The notes under the pieces are model-generated. The model was not told where the DNA came from. It searched no databases and saw nothing but the letters and a program-made list of their open reading frames with translations. Position numbers and translations under genes: made by a program. Positions 1 through 7,454 of a stretch of 32,565 nucleotides of DNA are shown here, piece by piece. This DNA is from Terriglobia bacterium (lineage in GTDB: Bacteria > Acidobacteriota > Terriglobia > UBA7540): positions 1 through 32,565 of the forward strand of contig JASHOS010000254.1 of assembly GCA_030040995.1 (NCBI GenBank), read 5' to 3'. The first letter of the stretch is position 1. The number at the start of each line of letters is the position of its first letter.

Positions 1-110
1 CCGTCGCTGAAGCTCTGGAGCGTAAGCGACCTTCGGTGGGCGCAGGCCCGACTCGCGCCGGCTGGAGAAAGCGCCGGCCGCGAGCCACCCTCTCCCGAGG
101 GAGAGGGCAG
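1..110 (-). repeat. Type B dispersed intergenic repeat, outer left copy
   Basis: GC-rich non-coding DNA at the left edge. Its reverse complement aligns by eye with 31590-31670: both contain a CCAGCCGRCGCGAG block followed by CGGGCCTGCGCC and ACCGAAG. It contains a perfect 9-bp hairpin (CCCTCTCCC at 88-96, GGGAGAGGG at 99-107). No U-run follows the hairpin on the minus strand, so it is a weak terminator candidate for the leftward operon. I see no gene here. Confidence 0.6.
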
Positions 111-129
111 AGTATCTATAATTTTGGTT

Positions 130-240
130 GCGACCGGAGGCCGCGCTGCGCTACCCGCTAGAGAAAGCGCTGACGCCCTCACCTGCCGCTACGCGGTCCC
201 CCCCAAGCGGGAGAGGGCTCAGGTGAGGGTGGGGGAGAGG
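130..240 (-). repeat. Type B repeat, inner left copy, overlapping the exosortase 3' end
   Basis: A second copy, related to 1-110. Read on the minus strand, both contain a GCGCTTTCTC-AGC block followed by GC-rich sequence. It carries a perfect 10-bp inverted repeat, CCCTCACCTG (176-185) and CAGGTGAGGG (220-229). The exosortase stop codon (179-181) sits inside the left arm, so the last 20 or so codons of that gene are repeat DNA. The stem could slow or end leftward transcription, but no U-tract is visible. Confidence 0.6.
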
Positions 241-1114
241 GAAAAATGCGATCTTCAGGCGGTCGTGTCTGGGCGCGGGCTTCTGACCGTTGGAGCGACC
301 ACAAGGCAGGCACAAGGATGGCAACTGCGATCATCGAAAATGGAATGCCGCCCCGGCGGTGCAGGTTGCCCGTCATAAAGCCCGGGTTCACGTACACCGA
401 GAGCAAAGAAATCGTCACTATGCGAATGGCGTTTTTCAGGATCGTAACCGGAATCACCATCAGGCAGAATGACAACTTTCTCCACCGGGAGCGAAGAAAG
501 AAGTGGCCGGCCAGCAAGCTGGTGATCAGAAGCGCGGCGCTCGATCGAATTCCGCTGCATTCGCGCGCGACCTGGATGCTTAGGCCGGGGAGCGAGAGCA
601 CAAATCCCTGCTTCAGAACAGGCACGCCTGCCAGCCGAAACAGCGCGTAGGCTGTCTGGGTCGATTCCGCTTGCAGAGCCCCAATGATCCGGTCCATGAG
701 AGGATCAGGAAGTGGAACCATCAATAATAGGAACAGCGCCGGGAAGGCTGCGGCCTTGAGAGCGCGCGTCCCATAACAACAGACGAAACCTCCCATCCAG
801 ACGAAGACCAGCGACAACGCCATTAGACTTAACTGCACGCTGCTGCCGGATAAAAATAAACGCCCATGGCTTGCATAGAAGCCGCCGAAACCCGCAGTCA
901 CCCCCAGCATTCCATAGCCGAGGCAATATTCAACGCGGGCGAATACTTTTCTTCGTTCAAGGTAAAGCAGGAAGCCGCTGATCAGAGGTATGAGGATAAC
1001 GTAAGAGTAGGAGGCATTGTAATAGGAGAGTTTCGACAACGCTCGCAGGGGCGCTAAGAACGCCGCGCTCGCTAAGACCGTGAACAACGCGAAGTAGAGA
1101 TTTCTCCGCTTCAT
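179..1114 (-). CDS. Exosortase (PEP-CTERM sorting transpeptidase)
   Basis: Multi-pass inner-membrane cysteine protease/transpeptidase expected to cleave PEP-CTERM tails from secreted proteins. In the frame from this start, the catalytic Cys186 lies in ARECSGIRSS, Arg231 in NAIRI and His252 in GNLHRRGG, the full Cys-Arg-His set of the exosortase family. About eight hydrophobic segments fill residues 6-275, and there is no fused EpsI domain. I chose the ATG at 1114 (MKRRNLYF) because it gives a normal N-terminus and avoids overlap. An ATG at 1156 would add 14 residues and overlap the upstream regulator by 17 bp; neither start has a clear ribosome site. The proline-rich C-terminal tail is encoded by a type B repeat and is probably dispensable. 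A PEP-CTERM protein encoded at 15565-16596 is a plausible substrate. The family call is secure; the subtype is not assigned. Confidence 0.93.
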   Translation of the reverse strand: MKRRNLYFALFTVLASAAFLAPLRALSKLSYYNASYSYVILIPLISGFLLYLERRKVFARVEYCLGYGMLGVTAGFGGFYASHGRLFLSGSSVQLSLMALSLVFVWMGGFVCCYGTRALKAAAFPALFLLLMVPLPDPLMDRIIGALQAESTQTAYALFRLAGVPVLKQGFVLSLPGLSIQVARECSGIRSSAALLITSLLAGHFFLRSRWRKLSFCLMVIPVTILKNAIRIVTISLLSVYVNPGFMTGNLHRRGGIPFSMIAVAILVPALWSLQRSEARAQTRPPEDRIFPSPPPSPEPSPAWGGPRSGR

Positions 1115-1139
1115 GAATTCACATCCGATGAGAGATCGG

Positions 1140-1883
1140 TCATCCAACTTCGGCATATTCCGCTTCTATAATCTCTGGGGCCTGGCTCGCCGGCGATGGG
1201 TAAACGCCGAGACGATGATTGACGGCGAAGACAGCAAGCTCCAGCCGGTTAGAGACGCCAAGCTTGCAATAAATGTTCGTCAGGTGATGCTTGACTGTTC
1301 GCTCGCTGATCGAAAACCTCCTGCCTGCGTCCCTGTTTGAACAGCCGTTTGCAATGGAGGCAACAATGTCCAACTCGCGAGGGGTGAGCCGGTAATGCTG
1401 TGGAGGTTGAAGATTATCGTTGCAGTCAGTTGCGACCGCGTGGAGGGCCGCGTCACGTCCGGTCACCGCTTTCTCTCCAATCCAATGATGGCCCGCAATT
1501 ACGCTTCGGAGGCCACTCAGCAAGGAACGCGTTTCCGTGCCCTTAAGCATGACGCCCCGCGCGCCTAAGTTGAAAGCGTCCGCAAGCTGGCTCTTGGCGG
1601 CGAAAGGAGCCAGCAAAACAGTGCGCACGGTTGACTTCACCAATGCGAGGCAGCTCAGAACCTCGAGTGCCGGCAGTGCTGCGGAAACGTCGAGCAGAAG
1701 CACCTCGGGCTTGAGATCGAGAACCATTCTTATCGCATCGGAACTGTTCGCGGCTTCCCCAACGACACGGAGATCCGGCTCAGTTTCCAGGAGTCTGCGG
1801 ATTCCATATCGCAGGATAGGCTCTTCCGCTGCGATGGCAATGGGAACCGCTTGTTGATCGTTATTCATGGGATTTGTGTACAT
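1140..1883 (-). CDS. NarL/LuxR-type response regulator
   Basis: DNA-binding two-component regulator, 247 aa. An N-terminal receiver domain (about 13-130) has acidic residues E20/E21, the phospho-acceptor candidate Asp65 in VLLLDVS and Lys114 in VMLKG. A C-terminal LuxR-type helix-turn-helix (about 165-225) contains LTPRELDIVASIANG and SERTVKHHLTNIYCKLGV. The conserved Ser/Thr of the receiver switch is replaced by Ala92 (VLLAPF), which may alter phosphorylation-dependent signalling. No histidine kinase is nearby. It lies directly upstream of the exosortase and downstream of the BY-kinase, so it may control this locus; that is inference. Met1 (1883) and Met6 (1868) are both possible starts, and neither has a good ribosome site. 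Confidence 0.9.
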   Translation of the reverse strand: MYTNPMNNDQQAVPIAIAAEEPILRYGIRRLLETEPDLRVVGEAANSSDAIRMVLDLKPEVLLLDVSAALPALEVLSCLALVKSTVRTVLLAPFAAKSQLADAFNLGARGVMLKGTETRSLLSGLRSVIAGHHWIGEKAVTGRDAALHAVATDCNDNLQPPQHYRLTPRELDIVASIANGCSNRDAGRRFSISERTVKHHLTNIYCKLGVSNRLELAVFAVNHRLGVYPSPASQAPEIIEAEYAEVG

Positions 1884-1947
1884 GGGACAGAAGTAAGTCA
1901 GAAGTCAGGAGTGGAAAGCTGAGGAAGTCAGGCTCGCCATAGCGTAT

Positions 1948-1964
1948 ATGTCGCAAGGCGACAT
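1948..1964. other. Small perfect hairpin in the regulator upstream region
   Basis: ATGTCGC (1948-1954), a three-base loop, then GCGACAT (1958-1964). It lies in the 145-bp gap between the BY-kinase stop and the response-regulator start. It could be an operator half-site pair or a processing hairpin; I see no further support for either. Confidence 0.35.
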
Positions 1965-2028
1965 GACCGGCTGATGCGCAGCCGAGGGCGCCCTAATTTT
2001 AGGCAGTCAAGACCAGATTCTTGGGTGG

Positions 2029-2880
2029 TTATTTTGAGGGCTTTCCGGCAACCTTGGGGTTCTCCGTGCCTGCGTCACCATAATACTTGCTGTAGTATTC
2101 GGAATATTCACTGTCTAGAGACTCAAGAGCATTCAGAACGACGCCAACCACAAATCCCGGGCCAAACTGCCGGATCGCTTCTTCGACGGCTTCTCTTGGC
2201 GTCTTCCCGGAGCGGACTACGAGCAGGCAGGCGTCGGCTCGAAGTTTGAGGGCTAACGTATCAGCAATAGGGCTGGTCGGCGGCGAATCGATGAGTATCC
2301 AATCAAAGCGGTTGGACATGGATTGAACAAGATGAGTTAGCCGTTCGGATTGCAGGAGCTCGGTGGGATTGGCAACTCGTTTTCCCGCAGGCAGGAGGTA
2401 AAACTCCATGGGCTGGATGAGCCGAACGCCAGAGATTGGGTCAAGGCCGTGCTCCAGGCAGCCAGACAGGCCTTCCCACCGCCTAAGTCCCAGCCGGCGG
2501 GACAGAGATGGGCACCGAAGGTCGGCCTCAATGATCAGCACCTTGTGCTTTCCCCTATCCGCCAGAATGGTAGCCAGGTTCAGGGTGACTGTGGATTTTC
2601 CATCCTGAGGTGAAGGGCTGGTAAGCAGAAGCGTCCTTAACTTTCTTCCCCCTCGCAGTTTTTCGAGATTCATCCGCAGCAGACGGTAGCGGTCGGCCGC
2701 CAGAGCGCGAGGATTATCCCAAACAACCAGGCGGCTTTCGGGCTGGAGCTCGGCGTTTTCGCTCGCTACGGAGGCGAGGTCCGGCGTGTTTTCGAGAGTA
2801 TATAGAAAAGCTTCTGGAGAGAGGAGATCACCGTTCTCTTTCTGCTCCGATTTGCGTAAGGCTTCAAATATGTGGCTCAT
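2029..2880 (-). CDS. BY-kinase (CpsD/CapB/Wzc-C-type tyrosine autokinase)
   Basis: Cytoplasmic P-loop tyrosine kinase that works with a Wzz/GNVR membrane partner to control polysaccharide polymerisation and export. From the ATG at 2880 (MSHIFEALRKSE, a typical opening in exosortase-linked EPS loci) the protein is 283 aa. Walker A is SPSPQDGKST (88-97), Walker A' is VLIIEADLR (114-122) and Walker B is WILIDSPP (194-201). A C-terminal tyrosine cluster (Y259, Y262, Y263, Y266, Y267) is the likely autophosphorylation tail. The start is supported by a GGGGGG-AACTC ribosome site just upstream; the TTG at 2898 is rejected. The partner GNVR protein is encoded upstream at 3138-4745 as a separate gene, the split arrangement also seen in Firmicute CpsC/CpsD. 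Confidence 0.93.
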   Translation of the reverse strand: MSHIFEALRKSEQKENGDLLSPEAFLYTLENTPDLASVASENAELQPESRLVVWDNPRALAADRYRLLRMNLEKLRGGRKLRTLLLTSPSPQDGKSTVTLNLATILADRGKHKVLIIEADLRCPSLSRRLGLRRWEGLSGCLEHGLDPISGVRLIQPMEFYLLPAGKRVANPTELLQSERLTHLVQSMSNRFDWILIDSPPTSPIADTLALKLRADACLLVVRSGKTPREAVEEAIRQFGPGFVVGVVLNALESLDSEYSEYYSKYYGDAGTENPKVAGKPSK

Positions 2881-2949
2881 GAGTTCCCCCCGGCACAACT
2901 TAGATGCCGCGCCATCACATTATTATAATCCTGCGGTTCGATCCGCGCG

Positions 2950-3064
2950 CTTGGACGGCAACCCCTCTGTTTCGCGCAGTTGTAGCGGCGGGTTTAGCCC
3001 GCCGCCCAGAATGGCGGCATAAAGCCGCCTCTACACACACGAAAACGAGGGATTACCTTGGGCG
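2950..3064 (+). mobile_element. Palindromic MITE-like element, copy 1, with imperfect 8-bp target duplication
   Basis: The element spans about 2958-3056. The left end GCAACCCCTC and right end GAGGGATTAC are degenerate terminal inverted repeats relative to the intact copy at 11561-11660. The core holds two adjacent hairpins, GGCGGG-TTTAG-CCCGCC and GGCGGC-ATAAA-GCCGCC. Flanks CTTGGACG (2950-2957) and CTTGGGCG (3057-3064) match at 7 of 8 bases, consistent with an old target-site duplication. It lies between the GNVR gene and the BY-kinase gene, where its strong RNA hairpins could reduce read-through or set transcript ratios. Confidence 0.75.
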
Positions 3065-3137
3065 GCAATTGAACACTTGACGAAATAGCTCGATTCGCGG
3101 CCGGGATCTCAGTAACTCCTCCTTAGTCCGAGTATGT

Positions 3138-4745
3138 CTAGCCTTTGCGAAGAACGTAGAACTCAGCGATCGCAACGAACATGAGCAGAGCGGTGGCCCC
3201 AGCCCACTCGAATCTTCTCTTCCACGTACGCCTTCCTTCTTCCTGAGGCGTGAGCGACAACGGCAGGCCAAGAACCATAGGAAGTTTGAATCGCTGAATG
3301 ATATCCTTTTCAGAATAGAAAGAATGATCTCCTGAATCAACGAAGAAAGCGAGAGCCGCGCCCAGGAAGAGGCCCGCCGCCGCGCCGCCCAGTGCGATCT
3401 TCCCCCGTTTCGGGCTGGAGGGCTTCACGGGAAGGCTCGGCGGATCGACCACTCGGAACTGCTGCCCTTGTTGCCGCTCGGCCAGGCTGGTGGCCATCTC
3501 CGACTCTGTAACTTTTCCGAGCAAGTCGTCGTAATGATTCTTTGCCAGATCATAGCCTCGCAGAACGTCGGCGAGCTGCTGCTCCCGGGCGGGAGTCTGA
3601 TTAAGCCTTTGCTCGTACTGCGTGATCTGTTGGTCCAACTGTTTCTCGCTTTTAGTGAGGTCCTCGATCTGGATACGGTTGGCCTCGAGCTGGCTTCTGA
3701 GTTGCGCCTCGGCGCCGCTCTCCTGAGGAACCGTAGAAGCGCTCTTGGCGCTCTGCCCTTTTCCAGCCGGGCGGCCCTTCGACTGCTGGAGCTGAGCCAA
3801 TAGCTCCTTTTGCTGGGCGATCTTTTGGTTGATATCTAACACTCCTGGGTATTCAGGCGTAAACTGGGCCAGCAGCGAAGCTCGCTGGGACTCGAGCAGT
3901 TCTAACTCAGCCTGGGCATTCGTCACGGGATTGGTTGAAACGGCAACCCCCCCGGGCATGGGTCTGCCTGTCGAGTCGAGGTTCTGATACTGGTCGAGCA
4001 GCGATCTCAAGTAAACCCGTTGCTCCTGGGCCCTGCTAATGTCGGCCATCGTGCCTTGCAGTTGGATGTGCAGGCCGGACATAATCTCCAAGTTGCCCTG
4101 TTCTTGCTCGGGCAACTCACCCAGATTACTCATTCTAAAATCGCGAAGGCGCTGTTCGTGCTCCTCGAGGTCCTTTTCCGCCGATGCCAGTTGGTCCTTC
4201 AGAAAGCTGGTCGTGCCCACATCCTGCTGCTCTTGCAGCCTTAAATTCTCGTCGATAAAGTACGAAGTCAGTCTGTCTGTTACCTTCTGAGCAACGAGGG
4301 GATCGCTCGCTATGAAGGAAATCTTGAACGCATTCACATCTTTCTGGGTGTCGTCATCGTCCTTCTGAATCGGTTTGATCTTCACGTCGTGTCGCATCAA
4401 CTCAGCGAGCCCTTCCCGGCCGAGGCGCCGCTTCTCCGCGGAGTACAGTCCAAATTGATCGATGATGGGAAGCAGACGGGAGCGCGAAAGCACCGCTTCA
4501 GTGAGTGATTGAAGAGCTTGCTGAACGCTGTAGGTGGTGTTGGGAACTACGTAGCGCTCCGGCACCTGCTGCTGAACAACGAGTATGGTGGCCTCCGAAG
4601 TAAACTTGTTCGGAAGCAACAGCGAGCCTAGGGCCACGGCAGAGGCTACGCCGCACGCCGCGGCAATCAGCCACCAACGCCGCCGGATGGCGATTCCCAG
4701 GAACTGACTGACGGTCTGGCTTATATCCTGATTTTCTTCAGGCAT
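3138..4745 (-). CDS. Wzz/GNVR-type polysaccharide chain-length determinant
   Basis: Polysaccharide co-polymerase of the inner membrane, 535 aa. There is one transmembrane helix near 24-45, a long periplasmic region with coiled-coil segments (about 165-230 and 340-420), and a second helix near 449-470. The second helix is preceded by the proline-rich FRVVDPPSLPVKPSSP motif typical of the family. A third C-terminal helix lies at about 515-532, an extra compared with two-helix Wzz proteins. There is no C-terminal kinase domain; the kinase is the next gene downstream. The ATG at 4745 has a GAGGAG ribosome site about 9 bases upstream. The role is modal chain length and export of the EPS made by this locus. 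Confidence 0.92.
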   Translation of the reverse strand: MPEENQDISQTVSQFLGIAIRRRWWLIAAACGVASAVALGSLLLPNKFTSEATILVVQQQVPERYVVPNTTYSVQQALQSLTEAVLSRSRLLPIIDQFGLYSAEKRRLGREGLAELMRHDVKIKPIQKDDDDTQKDVNAFKISFIASDPLVAQKVTDRLTSYFIDENLRLQEQQDVGTTSFLKDQLASAEKDLEEHEQRLRDFRMSNLGELPEQEQGNLEIMSGLHIQLQGTMADISRAQEQRVYLRSLLDQYQNLDSTGRPMPGGVAVSTNPVTNAQAELELLESQRASLLAQFTPEYPGVLDINQKIAQQKELLAQLQQSKGRPAGKGQSAKSASTVPQESGAEAQLRSQLEANRIQIEDLTKSEKQLDQQITQYEQRLNQTPAREQQLADVLRGYDLAKNHYDDLLGKVTESEMATSLAERQQGQQFRVVDPPSLPVKPSSPKRGKIALGGAAAGLFLGAALAFFVDSGDHSFYSEKDIIQRFKLPMVLGLPLSLTPQEEGRRTWKRRFEWAGATALLMFVAIAEFYVLRKG

Positions 4746-4773
4746 CCAACAGTCTCCTCACTCTCTATTTGCT

Positions 4774-5967
4774 TTACACCAAGCTTCCGGCGCGCTGAAG
4801 CTCATTCCGCTCAACAGAAGGATTATGGGCAAAAAGTCCCGCCAGATAACGAACTTTGGCATAGCGGCTGTGCGCCAAGCTTTCACAAACGGCGCATGCG
4901 CAACGAAAGAGCAAAACGCCCATCCCCATCCCCAGAGTGTTAGTGATGACGTCGGTCACGCCGGAGTCCCGGGTCGGAAGGTAGGCCTGTAAGACTTCCA
5001 CGGTCAGGCTGACGATGCCGCCAAAAATGACCGTGACCAGCATCAGCCTCCTGCAGAATGAAATGGAGGACAAATATGCGTAACAGAAAAAGCCGAGGGG
5101 CACGAAGCCAGCGATATTGATCAGAACATCCTTCCAGTAACCCCAGTCCGGCGAATATTCATCCCAGGGACTCCGGAGGAGTGTGTGGTGTAGTTCCACA
5201 TACCGCTTAGGGATGATCAGATCCCCGCGTGGGCCCCACTGGTTGCGGACGACGTTTCCCGAGTGCTCATCAAACACATAGAGCGCCACCACACCGTTCC
5301 CCCTCGCAATTTCGGGCCGTCCCGTCCGTGTCCAGTCTTTGTAGTCCCGTGAAACCTCCGCCGCAGTCAGGGCGTGGCTGTAGAGCGCGAGGCCCTTTAA
5401 TTCTCCGGACCAACTCTCGTTCAGAACAGGAGAATTCGCCACCACCAAACGGTCTGAAAGCACATCGGAGGGGATCCGGAACCGCCGAGTGGCGCGAACA
5501 AGGCTACCGTCGATGTACGCTTTCGTCCCCTGAGCGCCCGAGGTGAGCGTCAGGAAAGTGAGCCTGCGGAAGGCCCTGCTCACGTAAAATTTCCGCGACG
5601 CTGCGATACGCTCTCTGTTCCACAGTTTCCGCTCCGCCAGAAAGTAGCCGTCCGACAGATGGAGGGAAAACCCGGCCGGGTGGCGCGGATCGTAAAAGGC
5701 GAGGATTGTGCGGGTGGCCCAGATGTGATTGGGTCGCAGCCATATTTCAAGAGTGAACTGTTCCCCTCCACGCCCGGGGGTGAGCGCGCCCCGGCTTACG
5801 AGTGTCCCATGGCGTCCAAAGCGCAATCCGTTGCCAGGGGCGAGCCAGGCGACCTGATTTGCCGGAGAATGAAAAGGCCATAGGCATGCCATCAAGATTC
5901 CTGCCAATATCGACCAAAAACCCAGTTTGTACAACTTTGCGCTAAGCATTCGTTTGTTTCTGGTCAC
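4774..5967 (-). CDS. LamG-VanZ fusion membrane protein
   Basis: A 397-aa protein with an N-terminal membrane anchor (about 15-32) and a LamG/concanavalin-like beta-sandwich (about 46-250, with FTLEIWLRPN, KAYIDGSLV and GELKGLALYSHALTAAEV). A C-terminal VanZ-like bundle (about 278-355) includes INIAGFVPLGFF, VEVLQAYLPTR and the D-x6-N-x3-G pattern of VDVITNTLGMGMG-type sequences. Similar fusions occur in EPS/exosortase loci, but the biochemical role is unknown; the LamG part may bind glycan outside the cell. The GTG start at 5967 is favoured by the duplicated junction described under findings, and an ATG at 5949 is possible. It sits 28 bp upstream of the Wzz gene, probably in the same operon. 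Confidence 0.82.
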   Translation of the reverse strand: MTRNKRMLSAKLYKLGFWSILAGILMACLWPFHSPANQVAWLAPGNGLRFGRHGTLVSRGALTPGRGGEQFTLEIWLRPNHIWATRTILAFYDPRHPAGFSLHLSDGYFLAERKLWNRERIAASRKFYVSRAFRRLTFLTLTSGAQGTKAYIDGSLVRATRRFRIPSDVLSDRLVVANSPVLNESWSGELKGLALYSHALTAAEVSRDYKDWTRTGRPEIARGNGVVALYVFDEHSGNVVRNQWGPRGDLIIPKRYVELHHTLLRSPWDEYSPDWGYWKDVLINIAGFVPLGFFCYAYLSSISFCRRLMLVTVIFGGIVSLTVEVLQAYLPTRDSGVTDVITNTLGMGMGVLLFRCACAVCESLAHSRYAKVRYLAGLFAHNPSVERNELQRAGSLV

Positions 5968-6072
5968 CCCATGTGCCTCGGCTTTGGGCGCAATGGTAGC
6001 GGCGGGTTTACCCCGCCAAACAGAATGGCGGCATAAAGCTGCCTATACTTCTTCCTGATCACCCCATGTGCC
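5961..6072 (+). mobile_element. Palindromic MITE-like element, copy 2, bounded by 17-bp direct repeats
   Basis: The core GTAGCGGCGGGTTTA...GGCGGCATAAAG matches the other copies, with substitutions in the second stem. It is bounded by direct repeats TGGTCACCCCATGTGCC (5961-5977) and TGATCACCCCATGTGCC (6056-6072), 16 of 17 identical. The right repeat contains the last codons and stop of the FemAB-like gene, and the left repeat contains the GTG start of the LamG-VanZ gene. The terminal inverted repeats are eroded, so this is an old or atypical insertion. Confidence 0.72.
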
Positions 6073-7300
6073 GGTAAAGTAGATTGCCCGCTAGCGTTAG
6101 AGCTACGTTGGGAGCCATTGAAGCCATTCGCATCATGGCCCGCGCGGTCCAAGCCGCTGCCGGCTTGTGAGGCGCAGCCGGATAACGCAAGTAGGTCAGT
6201 ACCAATTTCTCCGCTCCCCAGCGTTCCTTGAAGGCGACAAGACCGGCGTCACTTATGCTCGAGCGGCCCAGATCAAGCTCTTCAAAGCCCTCCGCCTTGG
6301 CTTCACATATGGTGTTCCAGAGCAACAGGGCATTCCCACCTAAACTCTGGAAGCGTGCGTCGCTACATGCGTACTTGTAGGTTATCGTTTTCCGATGGGA
6401 AAGAGTGAGAATACCGGCGATCGGGATATTGCCCTTTGAGGCTATGCGGATCTTTAACCTGTCTCCAAAGCTATCGGCCAGAGAGCGAAACCATTTCAGG
6501 GGCTGAGGAGGTAGGCCATGTCTGCGCCGCGTCATTTGCAGGAGCCTATACAATTGAGGCAGAAGCTTTCCAGACGTTCCTTGATCGACGCGAAGCGCCT
6601 CGTGCTGGGCACGGCGAATCTTCCGACGCACGCAACTGTTATGCAATCCCGCGAATAGTTCTTTCTCATCTGGCCTCAAGTCCACCTTGTGAAGGAAATA
6701 GCTGCTGTCCGCCGCGAGCCATTTTTCTGCCCACGGCGTGGACGACAACGGCCTCACTTCAGCATATCTCCAATTTCTTCCATCAACGAGGCTCTGTAAA
6801 TGGCTCAACAGAAAGCCGGCTTCACCTCCCGAGTTCGCCAAGACCTCACAGTGGTCAGAAAACGGAAGTGATACCAGACGATTACCCGTCCACGGGCTTC
6901 TCACTCTGCAGAATACAATCGCGTTGGTTAGCAGCGAGTCCGGTGAACAGGAAGAAATAGTCGTCGGCTCGTAGTCGTATGCCCATTTGAGAGCACGGAG
7001 CCACTCCGCGCGGTGAAACACGCTCGAGCGGGGGTGACGCTCAACAAAGTTGTTCCAGCGCCTGTCCCGTAAAGGATCGACTTCAAAAGCGCGCGCGAGC
7101 CCGGCCTCGCGAATCGGGGCCAACGCGTCTACCCGTGGCGCGTAGGTGTAGTGGTTTCGACTCGGAAATTCTGATCTCGCGGTCCACACCGGCCCTTCTT
7201 GATTTATCGCCTGACTCATGGCAGCAAAGTCCGCATTGGACCGCATCCCGACCATTCTAAGCGGCTTAGGTTCGAGCTCCCTCTCTTCGCACAGGATCAT
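6059..7300 (-). CDS. FemAB-like GNAT-fold acyltransferase (exosortase/EPS-associated)
   Basis: A 413-aa protein with the tandem GNAT layout of FemAB/BioF2-like proteins. The second half is most recognisable: IPIAGILTLSHRKTITYKYACSD, QSLGGNALLLWNTICEAKAEG and LDLGRSSISDAGLVAFKERWGAE, the region that forms the acyl-donor fold in this family. Relatives are frequent in exosortase-linked EPS loci and are thought to add acyl or aminoacyl groups to a glycan or protein; the substrate here is unknown. No signal peptide is present, so it should act in the cytoplasm. The start at 7300 is not well supported by a ribosome site, and internal Met16, Met19 or Met28 are alternatives. It is divergent from the plus-strand gene at 7455. 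Confidence 0.83.
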   Translation of the reverse strand: MILCEERELEPKPLRMVGMRSNADFAAMSQAINQEGPVWTARSEFPSRNHYTYAPRVDALAPIREAGLARAFEVDPLRDRRWNNFVERHPRSSVFHRAEWLRALKWAYDYEPTTISSCSPDSLLTNAIVFCRVRSPWTGNRLVSLPFSDHCEVLANSGGEAGFLLSHLQSLVDGRNWRYAEVRPLSSTPWAEKWLAADSSYFLHKVDLRPDEKELFAGLHNSCVRRKIRRAQHEALRVDQGTSGKLLPQLYRLLQMTRRRHGLPPQPLKWFRSLADSFGDRLKIRIASKGNIPIAGILTLSHRKTITYKYACSDARFQSLGGNALLLWNTICEAKAEGFEELDLGRSSISDAGLVAFKERWGAEKLVLTYLRYPAAPHKPAAAWTARAMMRMASMAPNVALTLAGNLLYRHMG

Positions 7301-7454
7301 TAGCGCTTGTTAAGCAGGCTTGGCCCGCTAATGTTCCATTAATAGTCAATAATCACCTAAAGAACGGCAGTTGGGCCGCCGATTAGAGGACTTGATCGTC
7401 AGTTTCGATCCCGGCTCCTGCTGAGCCTACAAGTCCACACGCAGAGGGTTAAGC
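7301..7454. promoter_or_regulatory. Divergent intergenic promoter region
   Basis: This 154-bp gap separates the only divergent gene pair in the window, so it must hold at least one promoter, and probably two. AT-rich sequence around 7331-7363 (TTAATAGTCAATAATCACC) is the best candidate core, but no confident -35/-10 pair is visible. A GAGGG ribosome site lies 8 bases before the ATG at 7455. Confidence 0.5.

Noticed and set aside
2881-3137. CRISPR-like appearance of recurring GGCGGG/GGCGGC hairpins at four sites
   Set aside because: The copies are kilobases apart, each with flanking duplications or eroded ends; there is no repeat-spacer array and no cas gene.
6436-6960. 174-codon plus-strand frame inside the FemAB-like gene
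   Set aside because: Antisense shadow; the FemAB-like frame spans the whole region with family motifs.
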